Assembly: GCA_012999515.1 (NCBI GenBank)
Contig: JABEEB010000001.1
Coordinates: 1,798,001-1,862,000 of the forward strand
Source: Salifodinibacter halophilus
Lineage (GTDB): Bacteria > Pseudomonadota > Gammaproteobacteria > Nevskiales > Salinisphaeraceae
DNA length: 64,000 nt
Reading direction: 5' to 3'
Each line of letters opens with the position of its first letter. Positions within the stretch are counted from its first letter, which is position 1. Of this stretch, positions 39,628 through 48,901 are shown piece after piece. The notes below the pieces were generated by a model. The model worked only from the letters and a program-made list of their open reading frames with translations. It was not told the origin of the DNA and ran no database searches. The translations under genes and the position numbers were made by a program.

Positions 39628-40527
39628 GTGCGTGTCGAAAAAGTCGGTTCGATTGTGGCGTCCGGCCGTTTGCGTTTGGTGGTTCTGGCGGGATCGGTCG
39701 TGTTTCTCTGGGGGATTTCGTCCTTGCTGCGCGAAATCGCCGCGCGTATACCAGCGTTGGAATTGACCGCCATTGCACTGGCTGCGGCTGCCTGTTGTAG
39801 CGCCTGTTTCCGGCCGACCGATCGAAAACGCGCCATTGTTAGTCACCGCTGGTACGCATGGCTGATTGTGCCGCTGGGTTTGGTCGGCGGTGCCGCATTC
39901 TATTTTGCCGGGCTCGAATACGCACCGCCGGAACAGGTCGTGGTCATCACTTACACTTGGCCGCTTTTGTTTGCACTAGCCAGCGATCTCCTCGCGCGGC
40001 GTCGGCCGGCGCCGGCCACCCTGGTTGGGCTGTTTCTCGGACTCGCTGGGGTCGCGGTTATGCACGGTGTGGATGAAGCGCCCGCGGCTAGCGATTGGCT
40101 CGGTTATTTATTCGGGTTGGCGGCGGGCGTTTGCTGGGTGGTTTATTCGGTTTTCGTGCAGCGCTACAGCAAACCGTTGGGGGGCGCCTATCCAGCATTT
40201 CTGGCCGTCGGTGCGCTGGTGGCAATCGTCGGACAAGCGTTGACCTCCGGTCTCGTTTGGCCGAGTGCGGCCACCGCAATCACGGCCGCCATCGTGCTGG
40301 GTGTCGGGCCGTATGGTCTTGGTTTTCTGGCCTGGAGCTACGTCATTCGCAATGGCAATCCACGGATCGTTCCGGTATTGCCGTATGCGGTGCCAGTCGT
40401 TGCGGCTGTGGCGCTGGTCCTGTGTGGGCAGACAGCACCCACGCCGCAATTGGCGCTCGGCTGTGGAATGGTGTTCGTGGCTTGCGCGTCTGCCGCGTTG
40501 GCGGGCCAGCGGGCGATCGGCACGTAG
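39628..40527 (+). CDS. EamA/DMT family transporter
   Basis: Ten-helix drug/metabolite transporter of 299 aa made of two EamA repeats. Sequence such as WGISSLLREIAARIPALE and ITYTWPLLFALASDLLARRR resembles aromatic amino-acid exporters (YddG type), but the substrate is not certain. The GTG at 39628 is preferred because GGAG lies 7 nt upstream; the longer TTG start at 39610 has no site. Confidence 0.82.
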   Translation: MRVEKVGSIVASGRLRLVVLAGSVVFLWGISSLLREIAARIPALELTAIALAAAACCSACFRPTDRKRAIVSHRWYAWLIVPLGLVGGAAFYFAGLEYAPPEQVVVITYTWPLLFALASDLLARRRPAPATLVGLFLGLAGVAVMHGVDEAPAASDWLGYLFGLAAGVCWVVYSVFVQRYSKPLGGAYPAFLAVGALVAIVGQALTSGLVWPSAATAITAAIVLGVGPYGLGFLAWSYVIRNGNPRIVPVLPYAVPVVAAVALVLCGQTAPTPQLALGCGMVFVACASAALAGQRAIGT

Positions 40528-40557
40528 CCGTGTGGCGCCTATGTGGCTGTTCGAGCC

Positions 40558-41355
40558 TCAGAGGTTTCGAACCACTAGGTTGATGTTCTTGGCACGCAGT
40601 TTCGAGCGAAGCTTGTCCAGACGTTGGCGCGACTTGATCGGCTTGCTTTGAACGCGGTAGAGGGTTTTGCCCGAGGTTAATGTTTGTTTCGAGAGCTTGG
40701 CATCGACCCCGAGCAGTGTGATTCGAGCAACGCGCTGCTGCGCCGCTGAGCGATCTGAAAACGCGCCGACCTGAATTCGCCACGGACCGTTGGCGTCGCT
40801 GTTCGTGCTGGTGTGGCTGGTCGAGCTAGCACTGGATTGCCGGGTCGTGGATGATTGCTTGGTTGGCTGGCCGGTGCTTGCGCGCGAGTTTTGGGTTGTG
40901 CCGGCTTGGCTGGCCGGTGCCCCCGAAGCCTGATCGATCGTGGCGTGATAGTTCGGCAACATCCGGTAAAACCCGAAGCGCGGTTTACCGTTGCCCTTTT
41001 TGTCTTTGGCCGAAGCACTAGCCTTGTCGTTACGCGTGTCCTGTCCGCTGGATTGGACGGCTTGGCTGGTTGTCTCGCTTTGGCGTGGTGCACCATTTGG
41101 ATTTGATGTGCCTGCGTTGGTCCCGCCACCGGGCTGCACGATGATATACGCGATGGCCGCCACGGCTGTCGCCAATGCCAGGCCGCTTAAAAACCAGACC
41201 CAAGGCGGCGCGGTTCGGGGTTGTTTGCGTGCGCGCTTTTTCTTGTTGGGACGCGGCTGTTGAGTGCGTTTAGTGGTCGATTGGCGGCGCCTCTGATAGG
41301 AAGACGACCGGTTACTGCGCCTGCCGCGATTGGTGGTGCGTCTGGAACCTGCCAT
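40558..41355 (-). CDS. SPOR domain cell-division protein, FtsN-like
   Basis: A 265-aa protein with a basic cytoplasmic head (about residues 1-48), one membrane helix (about 50-72), a long Ser/Thr/Gln-rich periplasmic linker and a C-terminal SPOR domain (WRIQVGAFSDRSAAQQRVARI to the end). SPOR binds denuded septal peptidoglycan. Its start overlaps the argS stop by one base (TAATG), and the order priA-argS-SPOR matches the ftsN locus of pseudomonads, so FtsN is the likely identity. hslVU, often next, is not found here. Confidence 0.85.
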   Translation of the reverse strand: MAGSRRTTNRGRRSNRSSSYQRRRQSTTKRTQQPRPNKKKRARKQPRTAPPWVWFLSGLALATAVAAIAYIIVQPGGGTNAGTSNPNGAPRQSETTSQAVQSSGQDTRNDKASASAKDKKGNGKPRFGFYRMLPNYHATIDQASGAPASQAGTTQNSRASTGQPTKQSSTTRQSSASSTSHTSTNSDANGPWRIQVGAFSDRSAAQQRVARITLLGVDAKLSKQTLTSGKTLYRVQSKPIKSRQRLDKLRSKLRAKNINLVVRNL

Positions 41356-43091
41356 TACATCCGCTCCGGTGCGCTCACACCGATGAGTTTGAGGCCGTTG
41401 GCCAGTACCTGACGCGCCGCGTAGACCAGGGCCAGGCGGGCGTGGCAAGTCGGCAGGTCATCGACCAGAAAACCAACGGCGTTATAGTAGCTGTGAAAGG
41501 CATCAGCGACTTCTCGAAGATACGACACGATGGCATGTGGCTCGGCGTCGACGGCTGCGGCTGCCACAACTTCGCCGTAACGGTCGAGGATGCGGATCAA
41601 TCGGTGCTCGGCGTCGTGTTCCAGCGTTGCTAGATCGGCGAGCTCTCGATCGAAGCCGGTGCCCCGTGCGTCGGCTTGCTCGGCAACGCGGCAGATCCGG
41701 GCGTGGGCATATTGCAGATAATAGACCGGATTGTCGTTGGTTTTCGAGGTCGCCAGCGATAGGTCGAAGTCTAGATGTTGTTCGTTGGCTCGGAGCACGT
41801 AAAACAGACGCGCGGCGTCGACGCCGACCTCGTCGCAAAGTTCGGCCAGGGTGACGTACTGGCCGGCCCGCGTAGACATCGACAGGCGCTCGCGGCCGCG
41901 ATAGAGGTTCGCGAATTGCACCAGCCAGACGTCGAGGCGGTCAGGGTCACCGGACAGGGCGGCGACCGCAGCGCGAACGCGGGCGACGTAGCCGTGGTGG
42001 TCAGCACCGAGGATGTCGACCAGCCGATCGAAACCGCGGTCGAGTTTGTTCATGTGGTAGGCGATATCGGCCGCGAAATAGGTCAGCCGACCGTCACTTC
42101 GCTCCACGACGCGGTCTTTGTCGTCGCCGTAGCGCGTGGCAGCGAACCAGCGCGCGTTATCGGCGGTGTAGAGAACACCGCGTTCGTCCAGCCGATTGAT
42201 CGCACGGGCGACCGCGCCGTCATCGACCACGCTTGACTCGAAAAACCAGCGGTCGAAATCAACGCCAAAGCGGGTCAAATCACGCTTGATTCCGGCGAGC
42301 TGTTGGTCGAGGATGCGCCGACGAATCTCTTCGAACGCGACATCGCCGATGTGGCCGCGAATGGCATTAATCAGACCGTCGATGTGGGTATCGGCGTCAT
42401 CCTCATCCGAGGTGCCGGCGCTCGCGGCCAGCTCGGCGTATGGCACCGCTAGTTCGCGACCCCGCTCGGCGTGGATTTGTTCACCGGCCGCGTTGACATA
42501 GTCGCCCTGGTAGGCTGCATTCGGTAGTGTCAGCGTTTCGCCGGCGTGTTGTAGATAACGCAGATAGGTGGAAGCCGCCAGTATCGCCATCTGGCGACCG
42601 GCATCGTTAACGTAGTATTCGCGTTTGACGTCAAAACCTGCCGCCGAGAGAAGACGTGCGACGCAGTCGCCGTAGGCAGCGCCACGGCCATGGCCGACGT
42701 GCAGTGGGCCGGTCGGATTCGCGGAGACGAACTCGACCAGCACCGATTGGCCAGCGCCGACGTTCGAACAGCCGTAGTCAGCACCGGCGTCTAGCACCGT
42801 ATCGACTGTGGCTCGGAATGTGTCCGCTGACGGGAAGAAGTTGAGAAAGCCCGGCCCGGCGATTTCGACGCGATTGATTGCCGGATCATCGGCCAGTTCG
42901 GCGTGGATGGCCGTGGCGATGTCGCGTGGCTTGGCGCCTACGCTGGACGCTAGGCGCATGGCGGCGTTGCTTGCGAACTCGCCGTGGGCGGGATTCTTTG
43001 TACGTTCCACGAACGCCAGGTCATTGGCGTCCGCCTCCGGAAACGCGCGATTGATGGCAGCGGCCAGAAGACCGCGAACGGTGTCTTTCAA
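41355..43091 (-). CDS. argS: arginyl-tRNA synthetase
   Basis: Class I synthetase for tRNA-Arg, 578 aa (E. coli 577). It has the N-terminal additional domain, the HIGH-type motif NPTGPLHVGHGRGAAYGD, YFAADIAYHMNKL and a C-terminal DALR helical domain. The start is a TTG at 43091 (LKDTVRGLL), selected by family length and alignment; no ATG or GTG fits and no clear Shine-Dalgarno is seen. It is second in the priA-argS-SPOR unit. Confidence 0.94.
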   Translation of the reverse strand: MKDTVRGLLAAAINRAFPEADANDLAFVERTKNPAHGEFASNAAMRLASSVGAKPRDIATAIHAELADDPAINRVEIAGPGFLNFFPSADTFRATVDTVLDAGADYGCSNVGAGQSVLVEFVSANPTGPLHVGHGRGAAYGDCVARLLSAAGFDVKREYYVNDAGRQMAILAASTYLRYLQHAGETLTLPNAAYQGDYVNAAGEQIHAERGRELAVPYAELAASAGTSDEDDADTHIDGLINAIRGHIGDVAFEEIRRRILDQQLAGIKRDLTRFGVDFDRWFFESSVVDDGAVARAINRLDERGVLYTADNARWFAATRYGDDKDRVVERSDGRLTYFAADIAYHMNKLDRGFDRLVDILGADHHGYVARVRAAVAALSGDPDRLDVWLVQFANLYRGRERLSMSTRAGQYVTLAELCDEVGVDAARLFYVLRANEQHLDFDLSLATSKTNDNPVYYLQYAHARICRVAEQADARGTGFDRELADLATLEHDAEHRLIRILDRYGEVVAAAAVDAEPHAIVSYLREVADAFHSYYNAVGFLVDDLPTCHARLALVYAARQVLANGLKLIGVSAPERM

Positions 43092-43170
43092 AAATGTCGA
43101 TTGTGTCGCCGGGGTAGCGCGTAAGTTTAACGTGCCAGGGCGGCTGCGCCATAATCGGGCACTGTTTGAG

Positions 43171-45384
43171 TTATAAAAGATTGACCGGGTCGACGTCGAG
43201 CGACCAGCGCACACGGTTCGGATTGGCGTTGGCGATTAGCCATTGTCTGAGTTCGGTCAGCGTTCGGTGCAGCGCTCGGCGGTTGTCGGCGCGCAGTAAA
43301 AGCTGCGATCGAACGCGGCCGGCGCGGCGCTGCATCGGCGCGGGAGCGGGGCCCCAGCATTCGACGCCGGTGGTTACGGCGATCTGTTCGGTCGCACGCT
43401 GCAACAGCGCGTCACACTCGGCGTAGCCGCGGCTATCGGCGCGTACCAGCGCCAGCCAGCCGAACGGTGGCAGACCGGCTGCGTGGCGTTCGGCTAGTTC
43501 GGCTTCCGCGAATGCCGGATAACCGCTTGTCAGCAATGTGTCGAAAAACGGGTGATCAGGATGGCGTGTCTGTAGCCAGACTGCCCCGGGGGTCGCACCA
43601 CGCCCGGCGCGACCGGCGACTTGCGTGAGCATCTGCGCGAGTTGTTCACGGGCGCGGTAGTCGGACGAGAATAGCCCGCCGTCGACGCCGATCACCGCCA
43701 CGCCGGTCAGATTGGCGAAATCGTGGCCTTTGGCCAGCATCTGGGTGCCCACAAGAATCCGGGTTTCGCCACGGGCGACAGCGGCCAGCTGCGCGTCCAG
43801 TTCGCCCGCCGCGGCGACGGCGTCACGGTCGAATCGCGCTAGCGGATAAGCGGGGAAATGCTTGGCAAGTGTATCGGCAACACGCTGGGTGCCGGCACCG
43901 AAGGCCACCAACTTGCTATTGCCACAGGCGGGGCAGCTGGCGGGTGGCGCCGCACTCGCGCCGCAGTGGTGGCAACGCAGCGTCCGACCGTGTTTGTAGA
44001 GTGTCATTGGTGCGTCGCAGTGGTCGCACGGCATCGTCCAGCCGCAAGCGTGACAGCCGAGAGCCGGCGCAAAGCCGCGCCGGTTGACGAATACCATGAC
44101 TTGGCCGCCAGCTTCGAGATGTTCGCCAAGATGCGACAGAAGTGGTGCTGACAGGCCCCCATCTAGCGGGCGCGAACGGATATCGATACGTTCGATGCTC
44201 GGCGGCCGCGCGCCGCCGGTGCGCTGGCGCAATGAAACGTGTGTGTAGCGTTTGTCGCGTGCGTGTTGCCATGTCGTCAATGCGGGTGTTGCGGAGCCGA
44301 ACCAGATCGGCACGGCTGCGTCGCGCGCGCGTTTCGCAGCGACATCACGGGCGTGATAGCGCAGCCCTTCCTGTTGTTTGTAGGACTCGTCATGGGACTC
44401 GTCGACTACGATCAGGCCAAGTCGTGGCATGGGCGTGAACACCGCCGAGCGAGTGCCGAGGACAATATCGGCACGACCGTCGATTGCCGCGCGCCAGGCT
44501 GCGGCCCGCTCGGCTTCGGTACGGCGCGAGTGTAGGACGGCGAGCCTGGCGTCAAAGCGTGCTAGCACGCGATCGATCATCTGGCGTGTCAGGCCGATCT
44601 CGGGCACGAGATAGAGGATTTGCCGGCCGGCGGCGAGCTCAGCAGCCATCCGGGCGAAATACAGTTCGGTCTTGCCGCTGCCCGTCACGCCCTCGATGAC
44701 CGTGGGGCGGAAGCCGGTTGACTCGATCCCGAGTGTGTCGAGTGCTGACTGCTGGTCGGCCGTTAGTCGCGGTGGCTCGGCAGTCGGCTGACCGATTTCC
44801 ACGTCATCGCCGGCGGCGACACGCGTGACGAGCTGTTTGTTTTCGAGTGCGCGGAGATGTGTCGACGCCTGCTTAAAGCTTCGCCCAACGTCGGCGGTGC
44901 GTGTGGGGGCTTTGTGTGTGGCGAGCCAGTCGAATATTGCGCGTTGTTTGGGCGCATTCTGAAGCGTCGCCTGGTTCGAAGTGTCGATACCTTCGGCGAT
45001 TTGCCACGCATCCGGTCGGTCTGTACGCGTGGCGCTATCGACGCGCCGCAGACGGGCGGGTAGCGCGACTGCGAACACTTCGCCAAGTGGGTGATGGTAG
45101 TAGCGCGCGCACCATTCGATAAGCGACACGATCGCTGGTGACAAAAGCGGCTCGGGGTCGACGAGCCGCTCGACGCTGCGAAGTTCCGCTGGTGCGAGCG
45201 GACTGGTTACATCGGTTTCGACAATAACGCCGATGATGCGTCTTCCACCGAGCGGGACGATAACGCGGGCACCTGATGTAACCGTGGCGTCGTTGTCGGC
45301 CAGTCGGTAATCCAGTGCTGTGGTGAGCGGCACCGGCACAGCGACACGAACAATCCGCGACGGAGTCTCGTGCCCGTTGCTCAA
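43171..45384 (-). CDS. priA: primosomal protein N' (replication restart helicase)
   Basis: Superfamily 2 helicase of 737 aa that restarts stalled forks. Walker A is GVTGSGKTELYF, and motif II reads VVDESHDESYKQ (DESH variant of DEEH). The zinc-binding insert is complete with eight Cys in CHACGWTMPCDHCD and CHHCG...CPACG. The start is TTG at 45384 with no obvious ribosome site. The upstream intergenic region carries DnaA-box-like sites. Confidence 0.95.
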   Translation of the reverse strand: MSNGHETPSRIVRVAVPVPLTTALDYRLADNDATVTSGARVIVPLGGRRIIGVIVETDVTSPLAPAELRSVERLVDPEPLLSPAIVSLIEWCARYYHHPLGEVFAVALPARLRRVDSATRTDRPDAWQIAEGIDTSNQATLQNAPKQRAIFDWLATHKAPTRTADVGRSFKQASTHLRALENKQLVTRVAAGDDVEIGQPTAEPPRLTADQQSALDTLGIESTGFRPTVIEGVTGSGKTELYFARMAAELAAGRQILYLVPEIGLTRQMIDRVLARFDARLAVLHSRRTEAERAAAWRAAIDGRADIVLGTRSAVFTPMPRLGLIVVDESHDESYKQQEGLRYHARDVAAKRARDAAVPIWFGSATPALTTWQHARDKRYTHVSLRQRTGGARPPSIERIDIRSRPLDGGLSAPLLSHLGEHLEAGGQVMVFVNRRGFAPALGCHACGWTMPCDHCDAPMTLYKHGRTLRCHHCGASAAPPASCPACGNSKLVAFGAGTQRVADTLAKHFPAYPLARFDRDAVAAAGELDAQLAAVARGETRILVGTQMLAKGHDFANLTGVAVIGVDGGLFSSDYRAREQLAQMLTQVAGRAGRGATPGAVWLQTRHPDHPFFDTLLTSGYPAFAEAELAERHAAGLPPFGWLALVRADSRGYAECDALLQRATEQIAVTTGVECWGPAPAPMQRRAGRVRSQLLLRADNRRALHRTLTELRQWLIANANPNRVRWSLDVDPVNLL

Positions 45385-45640
45385 CGGTCACAGCCTGTGG
45401 ATAAGTCAGTGGATAAAATGCAAGCCCGGATAATATTTTTTTGTTTAAACGACTTGCCGGACTTGCAAGGCACAAATAATAGGTAGTAAAAACAACTAGT
45501 TATAGATGTCATGCCCAGCCCGCGGTTGCTCGAAAGTCTTGCGCGTCGTATTGGGGCCGTGTGGACAAACCGGCATGCTTTATGCGTTCAGCCGGCATGT
45601 TGGGTCGGAAACTTGCCTGTAGCGACAGGCGTTGGATATG
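45385..45640. other. intergenic region with DnaA-box-like sites and AT-rich stretch
   Basis: No gene is visible. A perfect DnaA box in reverse, TGTGGATAA (45396-45404), is followed by AGTGGATAA (45408-45416, one mismatch) and TGTGGACAA (45560-45568, one mismatch). Between them is an AT-rich segment around 45430-45455 and 45470-45510. The layout is suggestive of a replication origin or DnaA-controlled promoter. Too few boxes are certain to call oriC. Confidence 0.35.
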
Positions 45641-45678
45641 GGTCGGCGCCGATGCGTTTTGATGCATCGGCGCCGACC
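45641..45678. terminator. strong hairpin after pntB
   Basis: Perfect 15-bp arms, GGTCGGCGCCGATGC (45641-45655) and its complement (45664-45678), with an 8-nt loop. It lies 20 nt beyond the pntB stop on the minus strand and probably ends the pnt transcript. No T-run follows on either strand. Confidence 0.6.
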
Positions 45679-45698
45679 GAGCGAACGCTGCCGGTTGC

Positions 45699-47096
45699 TT
45701 AGAGTTCCTTCAAGCCAGTGGACAGGTCCGAGCAGACCTGTTTGGCATCGCCGAACACCATGCGGGTGTTGTCGCCGAAGAATAGCTGGTTGACCACGCC
45801 GGAAAAGCCGGTGCCTCGGCCACGTTTGATGACATAGACTTCCTGCGCCGAGACGACATCGAGAATCGGCATGCCGTAGATCGGGCTGGATTCGTCAGTT
45901 TTGGCCGCCGGGTTGACGACGTCGTTGGCGCCAATGACCAGGGCAGCGTCGGCTGCGGGGAATTCCGGGTTGATCTCTTCGAGATCGTAGATCATGTCGT
46001 AGGGTACGCCAGCCTCGGCCAGCAGCACGTTCATATGGCCGGGCATACGGCCCGCGACCGGATGAATCGCGAATTTGACCTCGACGTTGTGTTCGTTTTT
46101 CAGAATCTGGCAGAACTCCCAGAGCTTGTGCTGCGCCTGGGCGACCGCCATGCCGTAGCCCGGTACGACGATCAGCTCATTGGCGTAGGCAAAAGATGCC
46201 GCGGCGTCGAACGGTTCCACCGATTTCATTTCGCCGTCGACCGCTGTGCCTTCGCTACCGTCGTCGCTGCCGAAGCCGGCGAAGAGGACGTTGGTAAGCG
46301 AGCGGTTCATGGCCGAGGCCATTAGCCAGGTCAAAAGCGAGCCGGCTGCGCCGACGACCATACCGGCGATGATCATTGCCGGGTTATCGATCACAAAGCC
46401 TTCGAAGGCCACTGCCAGGCCAGTGAAGGCGTTGTACATCGAGATGACGACCGGCATGTCGGCACCGCCGATCGGGATTGTAAGCACGATCCCGAAAATG
46501 AACGAGACCAGGAAAAACAGCGTGACCAGCACGGGCGCGCTGACGCTCGAAGTCATCGTCCAGATGCCAAGCAACAGGATCAGCACGAGCAGGCCGATGT
46601 TGATCAGCTGTTGCCCTGGTATCCGGAATGCTTTGTCCAGTTTGCCTTCGAGCTTGGCCCAGGCGATCAGCGATCCGGAGAACGATACCGCGCCGATCAA
46701 GGCGCCAAGTACGGCCATGACAAGCGGTGCCAGGCCGTGCAGGAATGCTTCGTGTGAGTAGAGTTCGACCAGCGCGATCGCGGCCGCGGCACCGCCGCCC
46801 ATACCGTTATAAAGCGCGACCATTTGCGGCATCGCAGTCATCTGGACACGCTTGCCGCTCACCCAGGCGCCGATACCGCCGATGCCCATGGCCAGGATCA
46901 TCAGCAGGTAGTTCCACCAGGCGCCCTCGATGGCTGGGTGGAAAAAGGTGAAAACCACCCCGATGCCCATGCCAGCGCCGGCCCACTTGATGCCGCGCGG
47001 TGCGGTGCGCGGCGAGCCCATCTGCTTGAGGCCGTAGATAAACGCGATAGCGGCCACGAAATAGCTGATGTTGACGACGTAGTACCAAGCACCCAT
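45699..47096 (-). CDS. pntB: NAD(P) transhydrogenase subunit beta
   Basis: Inner-membrane and NADP(H)-binding subunit of proton-translocating transhydrogenase, 465 aa. About nine membrane helices precede domain III with the NADP motif VVPGYGMAVAQAQHKLWE and GRMPGHMNVLLAEAGVPYD, and later VIGANDVVNPAA. ATG 47096 (MGAWYYVVNISYF) is chosen; the in-frame extension upstream is not family-like. It is last of the three-gene pnt operon. Confidence 0.95.
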   Translation of the reverse strand: MGAWYYVVNISYFVAAIAFIYGLKQMGSPRTAPRGIKWAGAGMGIGVVFTFFHPAIEGAWWNYLLMILAMGIGGIGAWVSGKRVQMTAMPQMVALYNGMGGGAAAAIALVELYSHEAFLHGLAPLVMAVLGALIGAVSFSGSLIAWAKLEGKLDKAFRIPGQQLINIGLLVLILLLGIWTMTSSVSAPVLVTLFFLVSFIFGIVLTIPIGGADMPVVISMYNAFTGLAVAFEGFVIDNPAMIIAGMVVGAAGSLLTWLMASAMNRSLTNVLFAGFGSDDGSEGTAVDGEMKSVEPFDAAASFAYANELIVVPGYGMAVAQAQHKLWEFCQILKNEHNVEVKFAIHPVAGRMPGHMNVLLAEAGVPYDMIYDLEEINPEFPAADAALVIGANDVVNPAAKTDESSPIYGMPILDVVSAQEVYVIKRGRGTGFSGVVNQLFFGDNTRMVFGDAKQVCSDLSTGLKEL

Positions 47097-47172
47097 AGCT
47101 GTTATCCCTGTAGGCCCGCGCGGTGCGACTGCCGGCGCGGGCTTGATTGTCTGATCGTTTCTTTGAGAGTGG

Positions 47173-47457
47173 TTAGTCGTTCGACGACTTGAACATGCCG
47201 AGCATACGGTCGGTGACCACAAAGCCGCCGGTCACGTTGCCAGCGGCCAGAATGACACCGATAAAGCCGATCAGCGTTTCCCAGAAGCCGCCAGCGTTGC
47301 CAAGCGAGACCATCGAGCCGACCAGCACGATGCCGTGGACGAAGTTGGAGCCGGACATCAGTGGCGTGTGCAAGATTGTGGGCACGCGGCCGATGATTTC
47401 GTAGCCGGTAAATGCGGCCAGCATGAAGATATAGAGGGCGACAAATCCTGTAATCAC
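47173..47457 (-). CDS. pntAB: NAD(P) transhydrogenase subunit alpha, membrane part
   Basis: A 94-aa protein of about three helices that corresponds to the C-terminal membrane domain of E. coli PntA (IMLAAFTGYEIIGRVPTILHTPLMSGSN region visible, split over residues 11-38). Here it is a separate gene, as in Rhodospirillum rubrum-type three-subunit enzymes. It lies between pntAA and pntB with gaps of 55 and 76 nt. Confidence 0.93.
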   Translation of the reverse strand: MITGFVALYIFMLAAFTGYEIIGRVPTILHTPLMSGSNFVHGIVLVGSMVSLGNAGGFWETLIGFIGVILAAGNVTGGFVVTDRMLGMFKSSND

Positions 47458-47512
47458 GAGCTACTCCCGGGCAGTGTTGGGCGTATGGGCCAGGCGATCG
47501 GGCCGGCTGCGT

Positions 47513-48685
47513 CTATTGCTCGCCGCTCAACGCGTTGCGAGCTGCATCCGAGGCCGGTTCGCCATCGCGTGTGAGTACGGCGCCGTCGATCACGGCGTCG
47601 TCCCAGTCGATAGCTAGATCGTGCATCTTCGTGCCGCGTTGGGCCGCACTCTGGTCCTCGGCTTCAGTCAGCATAAGTGACAGCAGATTGGCAAGGTTTT
47701 GCGCGTACATTTCGCTGGCGTGCTCCGCGAGCAGCGCCGGCACATTGGACGGGCCGATTATCGACACGCTGCCGTAGGTGACAGTCTTGTCAGGCTCGGT
47801 CAATTCGCAGTTGCCACCGCCGGATGCGCCGAGGTCCACGAGTACAGAGCCTGCTTTCATGCCGTCGACCATGGCTTTTGAGATGATCTTGGGCGCTGGC
47901 TTGCCGGGCACCGAGGCCGTGGTGATGACCGCGTCGGCGTCGGTCATGTTGTCCGCGAGCATATCCTGTTGTTTTTGTTTCTCGTCGTCGGTCAATTCAC
48001 GGGCATAGCCACCTTCGCCTTCGGCAGTCACGCCTTGAGCGATGAGAAATTCTGCGCCGAGCGACTCGACTTGTTCTTTGGTGTCGGTCCGCACGTCGTA
48101 GGCAAAGACCTTCGCGCCCAGTCGATTAGCGGTTGCAATCGCTTGCAGACCGGCTACACCAGCGCCGATGACGAGCACCTTGGCCGGGCGGATCGTACCG
48201 GCCGCCGTTGTCAGCATGGGCAGAAAACGTGGCAGTGACTCAGCGGCGATCAGCGCGCATTTGTAGCCGGCCGCCGCGGCCTGGGACGACAGTGCGTCCA
48301 TTGATTGCGCGCGTGTAATGCGTGGGATCAGCTCCATCGCGAAGCAGGTCACCCCCGCTTTTTGCATGGCCTCGACCACTTTTGGATTATTGTGGGCCTG
48401 CACAAAGCTGATCAGAACGGCGCCGGAGCGCATCTTGGCGATTTTGCTCGGTGCCGGTGGATTGACGGCCAGAACGACATCAGCGCCAAAGACATCTGCC
48501 TCGCGCGATGTAATCGTGACGTTGTCGCCAAAATCCTGATCGGGGATGCGGCTCGCTTCGCCGGCACCTTGCTGGATTTGTAGATCCGCGCCGAGCCTGG
48601 CGAGCTTGGCCGCTACTTTCGGTACCACGGCCACGCGTGTTTCGCCGCTCACCGTCTCTTTGGGGACTCCGATCGATATACTCAT
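47513..48685 (-). CDS. pntAA: NAD(P) transhydrogenase subunit alpha, NAD-binding part
   Basis: Soluble NAD(H)-binding domain I, 390 aa, related to alanine dehydrogenase. It opens with IGVPKETVSGETRVAVVPK and carries the Rossmann motif VLVIGAGVAGLQAIATANRLGA (about residues 170-190) and the TGRPAPK-like site TASVPGKPAPKI. It is the first pnt gene, with an AGGGAG site before ATG 48685. The complex links NADPH supply to the proton gradient made or used by the ATP synthase. Confidence 0.95.
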   Translation of the reverse strand: MSISIGVPKETVSGETRVAVVPKVAAKLARLGADLQIQQGAGEASRIPDQDFGDNVTITSREADVFGADVVLAVNPPAPSKIAKMRSGAVLISFVQAHNNPKVVEAMQKAGVTCFAMELIPRITRAQSMDALSSQAAAAGYKCALIAAESLPRFLPMLTTAAGTIRPAKVLVIGAGVAGLQAIATANRLGAKVFAYDVRTDTKEQVESLGAEFLIAQGVTAEGEGGYARELTDDEKQKQQDMLADNMTDADAVITTASVPGKPAPKIISKAMVDGMKAGSVLVDLGASGGGNCELTEPDKTVTYGSVSIIGPSNVPALLAEHASEMYAQNLANLLSLMLTEAEDQSAAQRGTKMHDLAIDWDDAVIDGAVLTRDGEPASDAARNALSGEQ

Positions 48686-48901
48686 AAACTCCCTTAGTCA
48701 CGACCGCCGGTCTGACTGGCCGTTTACCGGCCTGATCGGTTCGAAGTCTAACGTATTTGTCAGCGACTGCGAACGGGTATCGGGCCGCTCCGAGCTGGCG
48801 GTCGCAGGTCATTATTATGTGTGGCCAGAGCTGGGGGTGGTGTCATCTGAAAGTCGCGGGTTGTGGGTATGAATATGCCCAGTAGCGGTTACACTGCGTG
48901 C

